A stretch of DNA of 64,000 nt from Bolinopsis microptera (GCF_026151205.1 NC_087073.1:5539001-5603000); one strand, 5' to 3'; shown: positions 11,802 through 23,645, numbered from the stretch's first letter. Numbers and translations: made by a program. Notes: generated by a model from the sequence alone, not told the origin.

Positions 11802-12459
11802 TTTACTGCTATTAGATGCGAATATTGGATGAAATTTGTACTGTGATACTAACACCAAATGGTGAACATTTAAATCAATCCCATCTCATTCGATTCAATC
11901 GCTTTCTTAGTTCATAAATCAAGATACTTCAGTCTTCAGATGAGTTGCGAAACAAGTTTCCACGTTCAAAGTACTGCTATTAAAACAACTTATTTATAAA
12001 TTTTTTAAAATCAAATAAATCAAAATGACAGAACATAGATTAAATTACAATTAAAAAATCAAAAATCAAAACCTTTTTAGGAAACCAAATCTCATCTGAA
12101 ATTATAACACAAATATTCGCATAATATAGCATATAAAATAAATTCTCTGTCTCGATTAATCAATAAATATCTTGACTGCCTAAAAAGGGTACAAATTATC
12201 CTAATATTAGAACGTATTAAAACAATTCACCGTATCAAACATATACCAATATAAACCATAATACCAATTCTCATGTAATCAAGTATAAGTAGGCTACAGG
12301 ATATGTATTTTAGTTTATCAAATTGATTGAACTGAATAATATAAGGTTCATCTGGATGTAGCATTAAGTAACCACTAACCGTCCCACAGCTACAGTATAT
12401 AATCAAATTTGTTAATCGTTTTTATAATATTTTAAGATCATTTTTCTCCTTCCGCTCCC

Positions 12460-12895
12460 GCCAGCTCTGCTACAAATGCAATGTATTCTTCTTTAGCTTG
12501 ATCCTGAGTCATATCTCCTAAACCCTTCCAGACGTCGTACTTTGCTTTCGCTACGAAGTTGAACCCGCCCGGCTTTGGAATGTTGCATGGTCCTACGTTA
12601 GCCTGGAATTTGAAATTTGTTTCAAATTGGATTGATTATTGCGGTCACTTAAGCGTGAAAAAATAGCCATTACCATTTTCTCAACAGATTATTATAAAGA
12701 TTTTTTATAAATAGATGTAAAGTTTACCTGTTTAAAAAGCCCGTATATTTTGAGTTTAGCAGAATTTCCCGGGTCTTCAGTAAAAGTGTTAAGTTTTACT
12801 TGAGCTGCTTCAAAACGAGAGCCTATGTCACTGAAACACCTGATACCTCCCAACCTAGCTGGAGTCACGAAACTACGTGACAACAAACTCAACAT
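12460..12895 (-). pseudogene. Truncated ECI2-like copy 4 (exon 1 and part of exon 2)
   Basis: Exon 1 (12895-12728) is complete and in frame, with the same presequence and start of the ACBP domain as copy 1, followed by a good donor. Exon 2 starts at 12602 and reads through the ACBP helices to VAELAG, but homology stops abruptly at about 12460. The linker and the entire isomerase domain are missing. Beyond the break there is only AT-rich DNA, with a 15-base polypyrimidine stretch also found in the intron element of copy 1. This is the upstream-most unit of the array. It could still express a short ACBP-like peptide, but a decayed partial duplicate is more likely. Confidence 0.85.
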
Positions 12896-13356
12896 CCTGA
12901 ATTTATCTGATTGAAATTAATGATATCGGATAATCTAGAAATCAAAGTCAGCTAGTCTAGCGCAATTTACACATTAAGGACTTGAAGCGCCAATCCATAA
13001 GTTTTTAAGACAATGCAATTATCCACAAAGGGTATATTTATAAAACACATTATATAATGTGTTAAAAATTTAAAACTTTGAAATCATCGGGAACAGAATA
13101 AAAACACAGGTATTTTTAACAAAGCAAAAGCCTTGGCAGTAAAACAAATAACTTACTGTGTGATAATATTTACATTGAATTTAAAAAGGTATCTGACACA
13201 ATATAATATATAAATACTTTAATACATATTTTTACACATAAATACTATAACAATTGGCAAGTATGTGCTATCCAGTAGCTTATGATTTAACTGTACAAAC
13301 TTTAACGAGCTTAAATAATCTGAGTTCACCGAAAATAACGATTTAGACAATCATAG

Positions 13357-13388
13357 GTCTCTTTCTCTTTCTCTTTCTCTTTCTCTCT
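13357..13388. repeat. CTCTTT simple repeat
   Basis: A pyrimidine run of CTCTTT units lies directly downstream (on the minus strand) of the DYNC2LI1 stop codon. Confidence 0.8.
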
Positions 13389-13399
13389 TATGGAGGTCG

Positions 13400-16300
13400 C
13401 TACATAACTCTGCCTTCTCTCCTGGCCTCCTCTCTCATCTTTCTTTCCTGTAACTTCTTAAATCTCTCCAGCTCCTACAGAGGATTATGTTAGCAAACTC
13501 CATCTTTAACATGAATTAGGTAAAAATGTAGACACCAAATTAAAATTCGGACACTAAAGATTGTACAATTATGAAAGGAGCATGGGCAACAAGATAGAGT
13601 TCTAAACTTGAGTTCTGAATGAACCTATCAGCTGGACAGACACAGTGTACTTACCTCATCTTTCTGAGATCTGACTGAGTCAATAATACTCTCGTTATAC
13701 TTCGTATCTTTGGTAGGGTCATCTGGGAGCACTGCTTCCGCCTGGACAAAAGAGGACAGTTTAAAACACAGGTATAAGGAGACACAGGATCTAAGGAGAC
13801 ATTTGTTTGCGATATTGTAACATTTTGTCGGTGACAAATCTTTCAAGATTACAAATACAATGCAAGATAATAAAGTTTGAAATAAAAACAGATTGAACGC
13901 CCACCAGTCACCGACAGAACGAATATAATAAATATAAAATATCACATCTGCATCATTTGGAATAATGTTAGCAAGAATGACGTTGAAACTTGAACTCCGA
14001 ACTGACCTCTTGAGGAAAAGTAGATAAGAACAGCTGCTTCCATTGCTCCAGCGGTGACCTGGAATGTAAACCCAATTCAGATCTTAGTGTCTACCTAAAA
14101 TTCGTGTGACGTCACCAAACCGATACAGCATTACCAAATTTTAAAATATTTTCAGGTGGGGGGGGGAACGTTTGACAACGTGATAACTGATTTAAAGTTG
14201 TGACGACATCCTGTCCTATGTGCATGATGCATGTTATAACGTCATCACAATTACGATCATGTGACCACAGTTATTCTAACACCATAAATAGCCGCACACG
14301 ACACATAGCTGCGTCACATCATAGCATCATCATGTATTTAACAAAATTCGGAATAGTTTTACATTTAATGTAAAACTATTCCGAAGAGGTGGCTGGGCTG
14401 TGGGCCAATTTAATTTTGTATTATTTTTTACAGTATTTCTCTTCTACTAATTAATATAAAATTAAGGAGAAGTACCTCCGAATATAGGGTAGTACATGTA
14501 ACAAACTGGCACTTAAAATCATTTCACGTTTGACGACATGTTATTTGACCTTAAAACCGGCCATGCGCCTATTACAAAGGTACTCATTGTTAAGATTTAC
14601 GTCCACAAATACCAAAGCTGCTAGGGATGTAAATCACTCCCTCACTTTTTACTTTGGTGCTGGGCTTTTGAACGACAAACTTGATCAGTAATTATTTTTG
14701 GTGCGTGCAAATGTTTTCCCTCTTTAAAATCGTTGTGCTTGTTGTGATAGTGCATCATGGAGGTGAGTGATCTAGGAACAGTCTAGAGTTTTATTTAAAT
14801 CTGAAATTATAATGAAGTACTTCTGTTCGATTTGGTGCTCATTCTTGCTAAACTGACAAGTACAATAATAATTTGAATTAATAATTTATTAAAGGGATTA
14901 GAGGATAAAGAAATAAGTAGTTCATATTCCCTCAGATTGCTGTTTCCAGCTGAAAGATAAGAAAGGTGACGTAATAACAGACGATAATGAGGATGGAAAG
15001 TTGATTTACAAAAAAAAACCAGTTTGCAACGACCAATTTAGTAATATCTCAGCAAACGCAGTCTGCAAAGAGATGGGATATGAAGGAGGAACTGCCACAG
15101 AAAGGCAAATAGATTGGTCAGTATCCAAGGAAAATCCATGGAAAATAATCTGCACTGAACCAAGATGGTCATCTTGCAGGTACGAGGAAATAACACACAC
15201 AGAATGTGGTGAAAAATGGTATGTCATTTTGAAATGCTCAGGTCGACTTCCATCGTGCCCTGCGGAGGGATGCTCAGGACGACCTGCTGGTGTCCCTAAG
15301 ATATCCACCAGTCAAGCCTTTCTGGTATGCTTAACAGCAGTCCTGATTGTGGCTTGTAGCATTCTCACTTTCCTTCTAATCAAGGAACGAAAGAAGAAGA
15401 CCTCACACGATATGCCTATTGAAAGTGCCAGTCTGCCAGGAGACACTTGGAGGCTTGAAAGAATCAACCAGGGTAGTATGATACAAAGTAACTATGAAGA
15501 CATAGTCATTAATAATTCACCAGAAAGCACACGGACCTGCCCAAACATAGAAGAAGTAGATGATGTGTTCATCTCTCATATCTACAGCACACTCAACAAA
15601 GAATGAGAAACTATCTGCAGCACGTTCAACAATAAATGATAAACTTTTTCAGTGTGCCAAAGTCTTTCCCGTTTTATACAGATTTCACAGTAGGACTGGG
15701 TTGCAGCAATGCTATATATTTGCATAAACTCGTAAATTGTATTTTTTAGAGTTGGGTCGTAAATAAAAAGTATAAAGAAGGGTATTTTTGGACAAAAAAT
15801 AGCAAGTAATTATGTTTATTTATAATTTGTTGTTAATGCTAATATAAAAAACTGACGACTAGTACAGACATATCCGTCCAATCTGATAAAATGGATTTAC
15901 CGACACGACAAGCTTTAAATAATACCTTACTAGTTCCCAAAGATTTGACCAACATTTTTGCATTAACATTTTTCACTTTTTTATTTGTAGTTAATTCTTA
16001 ATATGTTCAATTCTATTTGATTTAATTTGTTTCGAATGTTTGGTCATAATAAGTTGGTCATTCACTGTCAGTTGCTTGACTTCCTTTGACACTAGATATC
16101 TAAATTATATAATAAGCTACTAAATTTGTCTAATGTTTATTTCTTTGTTTTCAGAATGATACTTGATTTTGATTTTGATAATCCAAGACTGATAAAATAT
16201 TATTAATTAGAGAGCAAAATTATCTCGTCTCTAAAAAAATGAACACCCAAATTTTTCTGAATTTCCTGCCCAAAATGTTGGTGCTCAAATTTATCAAGCC

Positions 16301-19300
16301 TCAAAGCCTCAAGTCTTGGCACACAAATTCTTGGGAACAAAGGAAGTTGAATAAGATTATTAATAATTGTACATTTTATATGATCTATAAAAGCCGGCAA
16401 TAACTCATAAATTACTCCAATTCTTCAGAAAGTCGTTGGTAGCAAACACCTTGAACCGCATTAATGTCATGGACACCACTTTTCTTCAAAACTGCCACCT
16501 TAAAATTAAATCTCAGTTTTTGAACCAGAGATGAGTGCTGTGGCAACGTTGTTGGTAACTGAATGTTCATGTCCACAATTCCCTCTTCGACCATTTCTTT
16601 ACTGACACCAAAGTTTTCGTCTCCAGCAATCACCTCCCGGATAATATCTTTTGCTGTTCTTGAGCAGGTAACGTTGCTTAGATCAGGGACTTTGCCCGAC
16701 CTCAGTAACAGGTCTAAAATCTTTTCGTCTGCCAAGGTTTTGGAATGCTGTGGATCAGCCCAGAACACCCATATTGTGAGTGTGATCAGGTGAAGACAAT
16801 CAATTCCTAGGCCGATAAAAGGAAGAATTAAGGGATTGAATCCTACGTCAATGTTGACAAAATCCTCAGTTTTTCGTGAGTAGAATATCGCTGCAAAAAT
16901 GAGGGTTCCTATCGAATGCAGAACTGATGGACCAATTTTAACGATAGCGGTCGTCATTTTAACATTTTGCAGATGGTTAATGAAGATTCGTGAGCTCATG
17001 AAATTTCGCTGAGAGGAGACGAGATGAAACGGGAAGAGGCACACATTAAGACTCTCACTGAGCCGTCTTCTCAAACCCACAGAACCTCTCCACAATTGAA
17101 ACACATCTTTACGTACTAAGTAGAAACACCCGGGTAGAGCAATGACACTGACCACACCGTAGTAAGATACCTTGCAGAGGAAGATCAGACATCCCACCCT
17201 AACCACAAACCCACACCCAGTTCCACCATTTCTCATAGCAGTGATCACAGAACAGGACTCTGGTGATGTTTCAGCCACAAAGTCATGGTCCACAATAATC
17301 ATTAGGTATATCAGAGTTAGAAACTTGCTGGCGATCAGAGAAGAGTGGACTAAGAGGAGTATCAAATACTGGGGATGTAAAGACATCCAACCTTTCCCGA
17401 TTATGTAGAAACTGAATAACCTAGGGTTCAGGTGATGGCGATTAAACTCGTAACTAGAACACGTTCTTGTCAGTGAGGCAACAGTGATGATTAGTGACCC
17501 CAATTTTATATAATGCCACAATGTCCAATTATTGATTTGTATTGTAGTTGAGATGAAAACTTGGGCGATATGTATTAACTGCAGAAACATTTGGGTTTGG
17601 TTTTCAGACATTTTCTCGAAGAATATAGCGTCATTTAGACTTGATCTTCTTGATGTTAAACTGACCGTTTTACCAGCAGTCCCTCCTTGCCGACGAGAGT
17701 ATACTTTCCTTTTCGGATGACTTAACATCTCAGTGAAGGCAAAATATTGTGTTGAAGCAAAACCAAAGGCTGCAAGAATCCGCCCTTTCGTCCAAGCTTT
17801 GTTAGCGCCAAGAAAAAGAGGAACCATAACACCAACGTATAGGAGCGAGACCAGTGACAGGACCCCTAGAATATAACTGCGGCTTCTAAACATGTCCACA
17901 GTAACGAGTATGTCAGTAACCGTATCAGCATAGTTGAAAATAGACAGTAATATCAGGGACAGCTTGGAGGACGGAGGCATCATCTCACATTTGTGGGAGG
18001 ATTCTTCTTTTACTAGAGGCTTTGTTCCTTTTACATTTTCCCTTTCCCAGTATGTAGGGCGGTTGTTTGGTTGCTCAGTTTCACCATCAGTATTCATGTT
18101 AGCGTTGGAACTGCGTGATAACTCATAATCATAAGGTCGAAATATAAAACAACTAAACAATTTATGCAGGAGTATTTTAATTTGAAAGACTTAAATATTT
18201 AATTAATGAATTAACGAATAGTGAATTTTTGCTGGTTTGGAGTACAGTAAATAGTTGAAACCCGATTTAAAGAATAAACAGACGACGAAAAATATCACAA
18301 GACAACGAAAAATATCACAAGATTAAACATTATACAGACAACAGAAGTAGAGAGCAAGAGATACAAAGATATTATGTTAATTCGCTTCCTACATTTCCAG
18401 TGTAAATCCGAGAGAGAGAGAGAGAGAGAGTTACAATATAAACTAGATATAATACACATATTATTTACGACGAGGACGGATACGGTGAAGTATGTACAGT
18501 TATTCTGGCAGAATGACAAGGATGTGAAGACTATTGTAAAATTAAGGTATTTGAATTATGATATTAAGGAATGTACTAGTCTGGGCAGTACACCAACCCG
18601 GACCACACATCTAGCAAGTGGTTAGTGGATAACACAGGTGCGAAGCGGGTATACCCACTACCCATTATTCTCTCTTGAAATTTGCGGAGGTTGGGTATCA
18701 CATTGTAATTATTAAAATAATGTAATAAATATTTCATGATACTGATATGTTTTCATGCAACAGATATACCTATATCGTCTCGCTTTATATTATATTATAG
18801 TAAGATTTAATAGTGCATAAAATTAAAAATGACAATTACCAATGGAGTGAGTCCTGTGAGTATGAATCATTTATGTTGTAATTGTCGAGTGTGGTTGACC
18901 TGACAATGAGATTAGAGTGAGTCAGTGAGCACAATAGAAACTAAAATATATTAACTACGATAATTTCTATAAGAGCTTGCAAGATTCCTAGAAGTACGAA
19001 CCATCCTTTAATCATATTGTGACCGGTAGTTTCTCCGAACAAGCCCAGTAAAAGTGTTAAAATGTCTTTATATCTAATCTGATAGCCCTTAACACAGATA
19101 TGAATGACAATACTACCCAAGATGGTACTTCGTAATTACCTATCAAAGTTTAATGCCCAAACTTAGGTTTCAATCAAATAGGAGAGGAAGTATTTATAGC
19201 GTTCCCGTTATACCTTATATTATGTTGCAACCAATGTTAAAGATGTTGTCAAAAGGGACAAATATATCCCCACAACAAAATAAGAACGTGTGAAACACAA

Positions 19301-22175
19301 CATCTCAAGCTAAAATTGGCGGACGGTGCATAAGCGCACAATGCCAACAACAATAACTGAAATCAGCATATTTTGATCATTGACTATTGACTACTGCAAT
19401 TGACTAATAACTTACCTAGATCCGACAATGGCAGGAGGAGCGCCAATCTGACTAAGAGCATCCATACCAGCCAAAACGTAGATTGGTTTGCTGTGATCTG
19501 TTAGTATTGTCTTGCTGAAAGAATCAGTGATACCATCAGAATTCGATTAACATTCTAATTTTTGAACCTTGGTTATAATTCATGTTAACAACGGGTGGAG
19601 TGACTTTAAATATTATCCAGGTTTATATTCTAGATCAATAGTCTAAATAATAAGGCCAAACAGACAAATTTAGAGGAATATTGAGATTTAGAAACCTGAG
19701 TTGAGTTTTGAAGACTAGATGCCCAAGTAAACCTCGTGTCTTCATAACCAGAGCCTCCATTTTAGAACTAAAATACTGAAATTATGTGCCAGTAAGTACT
19801 AATTTTCAGGAGAATAACAGCTGGCAATAACTTACATAACATTGTGATCAACACTATTCAGAAATAATAAATAAAATGAAGAATATAAATTACAAAGTGA
19901 GCAATTGTTTTACATTTTAAAGTTACAAAGCCTATATTTCTAGAAAGATCTTTATCAAAGAACTAACACAGAGATGAGCTCCGTGATGGTGGGCAACATA
20001 TCTCAAAGTTTTTGAAATAATCTTTTTCTTCTCGGGGTCAAAATTCTGGAACTCGTCATACTTGGTACCAATGATGGTGATTGGTATGGGGATAATATCT
20101 AGGTTATCTTTATCGGGGTGGTCGGATCCGTATCTTGCCAGACACTCTGCTACTATCTGGTTAGCATCACTGAAATTTGTTCATTAGAAAGGGTAGCTCA
20201 TTGAATAGGTAAAAAGCCGAATGTTACGTAACAGCCATGATTCTCTACATATCTCGTTCCATATTATTAATCGTAATAGAGATGGTAAACTTATCCCACC
20301 TTGGACAATCACGTTTGAGCTCAGCGATCACTTTCTTTGCTCTCAGTTTAATAGTGTTTAGCAAGCTTTCCAAAGTAGTCCAAATCGTCTCTGGTTTGCT
20401 GAGATCCACACAAATAACTACACTAAGGTTCTTTACACATTGCTTCGTAATAGGAACCTGAGGAGGGTATAGAATATATAAATATTTCTCAAAATTTAGT
20501 TGATGGAGTTTATGGCTTAGAAAATTTCGGAGGTCGCAACATAAGCTTGATTCATCTTACATCAAGAGTTTAAATAATTTTGTGGTCAATTTCAATTGTA
20601 ATGAATAGCGAAATTTTATATGAATGAACCCGGAATTACCTCAATGAGATTTGACAGTGCAATACCTCCCCCAAGTTCCCACACATGAGCTACATCCTTC
20701 AGCATGTTGTTGTTCTTAGATCGTCTCCCAAACGTGTACTCCAGAGCAGTCGTAGGCTTGGGCTGTTCATCTCTGTCAATTTAAAGATCATTTCAGATAT
20801 TAAAAAACAGCCATCCTTAAATAGACCACTGCCCTGATTCTTAGATTGCATAAAAGTCAAGACAACAAGAAGTAAAAGTGCTACCTGTCTAAGAATCGGA
20901 GGATGATGCTTGTTTTAGCAGCTGATTTCGCGCCCACAACAAACATGGTACTTTCAACACTCTTGTTGGAGTTCTCTTGCAGGACACCTGTGCAGTAGCT
21001 AGGTACAGTTAAACCACGATTTACTGTAAAGTTTAGGGTGAAGGAAATGTGTACAGTTAATCGGGTGTACGATTAATCAGGGTTTTCTCGTTATAGTCCC
21101 AGACAGATCACATGATTTCTTTCTGCACAGTACTGGTTCTCAATAATAGGGGTTGTTGCACTCGATTTCACAGGAGTAAGGGTATATTGGTGATGTAACA
21201 GGCTTAAAAGCTTGTTTGACATCAGGGACCCATTTATAAGCCACATGTCAAATCATCAAGTAATTTATTTAAATAAAAATATGAGATAGTAGGTAAATTG
21301 GGGTTTTACTGTATACTTGGTTTACAAGCAAATATAATGATTTGTCTATTTATGATTATATACAGATAAGTTTCAGGTTATGATTGATTTTTATAGTTAA
21401 TAGAATTAATACAATAAAATTAGAATCAAACAGTTACATCTTCACTTGGAAAGAGATGAGTAGAATGGAAATGGAAATTGAGATAATCCACAGAAATTTA
21501 CAGTTGAAACTACATGACATGGGCAGTAGATACTAGATACTGCATAACAAAACGTACACAGATAATTTCTTGGGCACCATTTGACATTAATATAAAACTG
21601 ACGACATCAATCTCAAAGTTCATGCCAGTACAACAGATGGAAAGAGTACACTATCACAGATTAGACAAACGTGAAAATACCTGGAAACATTAGACATGCT
21701 TTTAGAAATGGACCTGATGTATTTAGCAGTATAATTGCCAGAAAACAGAATATATCATCATGACAAAATGAATTAAAGGTTTAGTTGATATCAATATGTT
21801 TGAGCTCCAAATTCTATACTGATTAATATAAAAACAGGCAACTTAATGACGTAACATACCTTTTGTGTCAACCTCTCTGGTAGTGTTTAGTTCTGCTCTT
21901 TCTGTAGCTTGAATACATAAATCCCAGATACATTTTGTTTGTGGAATACTCCTGTAACATTTTAATGAAACTGAAAATAACCTTTTTCAAAGTAAAGATT
22001 TGGAAATTATGGGGAAAAGATTATCCACTTGACTAAAAATAAGTAGTCATAATGATGTGATTACATTTTTTTAAAAACTAAGTTAAATGACTTACTTTAT
22101 AGGAGTCCCTTTGCCGTCTTCATCATCAAAACTCATATCAGGAGGCTGGATTTGATCATACACTCTTTTTGACAT
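13400..22175 (-). CDS. DYNC2LI1: Cytoplasmic dynein 2 light intermediate chain 1, 11 exons
   Basis: Eleven exons join in phase to 386 residues: 22175-22096, 21951-21860, 20987-20885, 20772-20640, 20457-20300, 20169-19968, 19775-19696, 19514-19416, 14058-14007, 13741-13655 and 13474-13400. The protein is a Ras-like G-domain subunit of dynein-2, which drives retrograde intraflagellar transport. Visible signatures are a degenerate P-loop [48 protein letters not shown], and [20 protein letters not shown] as the guanine-specificity region. The C-terminal exons read [10 protein letters not shown], then [12 protein letters not shown] and a charged helix, matching the conserved tail of the family (human about 351 residues). 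Intron 8 (14059-19415) is 5.36 kb and encloses two other genes. The gene runs away from DYNLT2B. Confidence 0.93.
14347..14385. repeat. Perfect 39-base palindrome
   Basis: TTCGGAATAGTTTTACATT is followed after a single T by its exact reverse complement. The transcript of either strand would fold into a 19-bp hairpin. It lies in intron 8 of DYNC2LI1, about 330 bases upstream of the SRCR gene. No coding role is possible. Confidence 0.85.
14711..15606 (+). CDS. Single-SRCR-domain type I membrane receptor
   Basis: Two exons (14711-14762 and 14936-15606) join in phase to 240 residues. Exon 1 encodes a signal peptide ([17 protein letters not shown]). Exon 2 encodes a short SRCR-like domain: [25 protein letters not shown] resembles the core in which a Cys follows the strand and VCKEMGY is the diagnostic helix. 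Further cysteines follow to about residue 105. A 25-residue hydrophobic segment ([20 protein letters not shown] core) is followed by basic stop-transfer residues, then a roughly 95-residue cytoplasmic tail. The tail holds SNYEDI, which fits the ITIM pattern, and HIYSTL near the C-terminus, a YxxL motif. SRCR proteins often act in recognition or adhesion; the ligand is unknown. The gene lies wholly inside an intron of DYNC2LI1 on the opposite strand. Confidence 0.75.
15607..16411. other. Intronic/intergenic DNA between the two nested genes
   Basis: AT-rich sequence with AATAAA-like signals near 15631 and 15764 that could end the SRCR transcript. No further gene is supported. Confidence 0.5.
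16412..18160 (-). CDS. Multi-pass membrane protein, XK-related-like, single exon (582 aa)
   Basis: An uninterrupted 582-residue frame with about eight to ten hydrophobic segments after a roughly 65-residue polar N-terminus. The first segment, [18 protein letters not shown], and a later [17 protein letters not shown] resemble the Asp-containing first helix and the 'EaxPQlxLQlyi' helix of XK-related proteins, whose vertebrate members include phospholipid scramblases. Length and helix number fit, but the similarity is weak and rests on pattern only. A roughly 100-residue soluble C-terminus is unlike that family. The gene is intronless, sits on the same strand as its host DYNC2LI1 inside intron 8, and may be a retroposed copy. 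The first Met is used; MNTDGETEQ, 21 residues in, is an alternative start. Confidence 0.6.
   Translation of the reverse strand: MFSCFIFRPYDYELSRSSNANMNTDGETEQPNNRPTYWERENVKGTKPLVKEESSHKCEMMPPSSKLSLILLSIFNYADTVTDILVTVDMFRSRSYILGVLSLVSLLYVGVMVPLFLGANKAWTKGRILAAFGFASTQYFAFTEMLSHPKRKVYSRRQGGTAGKTVSLTSRRSSLNDAIFFEKMSENQTQMFLQLIHIAQVFISTTIQINNWTLWHYIKLGSLIITVASLTRTCSSYEFNRHHLNPRLFSFYIIGKGWMSLHPQYLILLLVHSSLIASKFLTLIYLMIIVDHDFVAETSPESCSVITAMRNGGTGCGFVVRVGCLIFLCKVSYYGVVSVIALPGCFYLVRKDVFQLWRGSVGLRRRLSESLNVCLFPFHLVSSQRNFMSSRIFINHLQNVKMTTAIVKIGPSVLHSIGTLIFAAIFYSRKTEDFVNIDVGFNPLILPFIGLGIDCLHLITLTIWVFWADPQHSKTLADEKILDLLLRSGKVPDLSNVTCSRTAKDIIREVIAGDENFGVSKEMVEEGIVDMNIQLPTTLPQHSSLVQKLRFNFKVAVLKKSGVHDINAVQGVCYQRLSEELE
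18409..18430. repeat. (AG)n microsatellite
   Basis: Eleven or so AG dinucleotides in a row, within intron 8 of DYNC2LI1. The rest of 18161-19415 shows no gene. Confidence 0.85.
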
Positions 22176-23645
22176 TTTAATATTCTGTAATCCTATAATT
22201 AGTTGGTCAGTTAGTGTTGGGGCTCCCACCCCATATTCTCAAAGAATAGATCAGATATCAGTAATGAAGCCATGTAGAGGAGGGATGTATTTAAAAAGCA
22301 AAGCCTGTTGAGCACTTCGAAGACTGGATACCACAATATACAACAATTTCAAATTCTTAGATGGCCAACAAAGACTCCTTCAAACTTGTAAATATGAGTT
22401 TGGGCTGAATTAAATTAGGTTTGCGTGTAGAACTTCAAGGCCAGACCCTTATTTTTACTTTCCCAAAAATCAGTTATGTCTATAACAAACTTGCAATCAT
22501 GATTTGAAGCTCTTGCCAATCAGAACTGCAAGTTTTGGCACAACTGAAAAGATATTTTAAAATGGAATTCTTGGATGAATGTACACATAGTGACTTTCAA
22601 CCGTTTTGGGACCAATGTGTCTTCAGAACCATTAGTTCAGAAAAGCCAAAGAGACCAGGAGTTGCCAGAAATAAGGTCCAGTTCAGCTAGTTGGACCTGG
22701 ACCAGACTATTACAAAATCATAAATCGATATGTTCAGCAGCTTATTTTATCAGTAAGAGTAGTGGGAAGCGCATCCTGGAGGGTACGACCCCAAATAAGC
22801 ATAGAAGGAGGGCTACAGACTATAAGTGTCTCGATCTGCACAATCCCCATGGTTGGCCATGAGAACTGTAGAAACAGAATGTAGATAAGTAGAGGCGTGG
22901 TACTAACCACAAGCAATGCCACCGGCAAACGAAAGCTTCACTGCCTCGAAAGACCTACTGAAGCAGCAGGCTGTTACACATCAGGCAATGTTATCTGGAA
23001 TAGAGGGACCTGTTTATATATATGGGTCCTGCTGAGTTATTACAGCAGTAATTGATATTAGTGCTTTAGCTTTGTTACCCGGAGGAGACTATTTGTTACC
23101 CAGGGGACCATTTGTAGCTGAAGCAGTCGTTTTATTTCAAGACTGGCAAACTGAATTAGGGGTCATTAGGAAAAGAATACAGAGCTTTAAATAACACTTA
23201 GAACTGAGGTTTTATTAAGTTTTATTTAAAAATGTGAAGGCCTATCTTGCCTCAGAAGTGGGCCCTGTCCATAAGAACTTCTAGGAATGCCTTTCAGTAC
23301 AAATTAAAAACGATCATAATAATGTTGCTGTCAAATTGGGAGTGTTAAGGCTCCCTTGACCATTTAAACGTGTGTCATTGCCCACTTGATATGAAGGAGA
23401 AAAGTAATGAAACTTAAATTAGTACCAATTTCAGATTTATAGCAAGCTAGGTAAAAGCTCATCAGGAATGGATTTTTACCCTATGTCATGGAGTGATTTG
23501 GAATCAGCACACAAAATTACATTAATTTAGCTTTTTGCCATGCTTACAGGACAAGTTAAATAAACGTATATACAAGTACACGGTCGGATGTCAAATAAGT
23601 TTAAATCTAATCGCGTTCGCCACCACGGCACACGGTAGAAAAAGT
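22176..23645. other. Intergenic upstream of DYNC2LI1, no gene supported
   Basis: This should contain the DYNC2LI1 promoter. Short frames at 22575-22862 and 23059-23190 lack start context, splice partners or recognisable domains. Confidence 0.45.

Noticed and set aside
13400-14058. Separate small coiled-coil gene downstream of the isomerase array
   Set aside because: Its three exons match the conserved C-terminal tail of DYNC2LI1 and continue the phase of exon 8 at 19416.
22575-22862. 95-codon plus-strand gene upstream of DYNC2LI1
   Set aside because: Composition is not coding-like, an overlapping frame exists on the other strand, and no family resemblance is visible.
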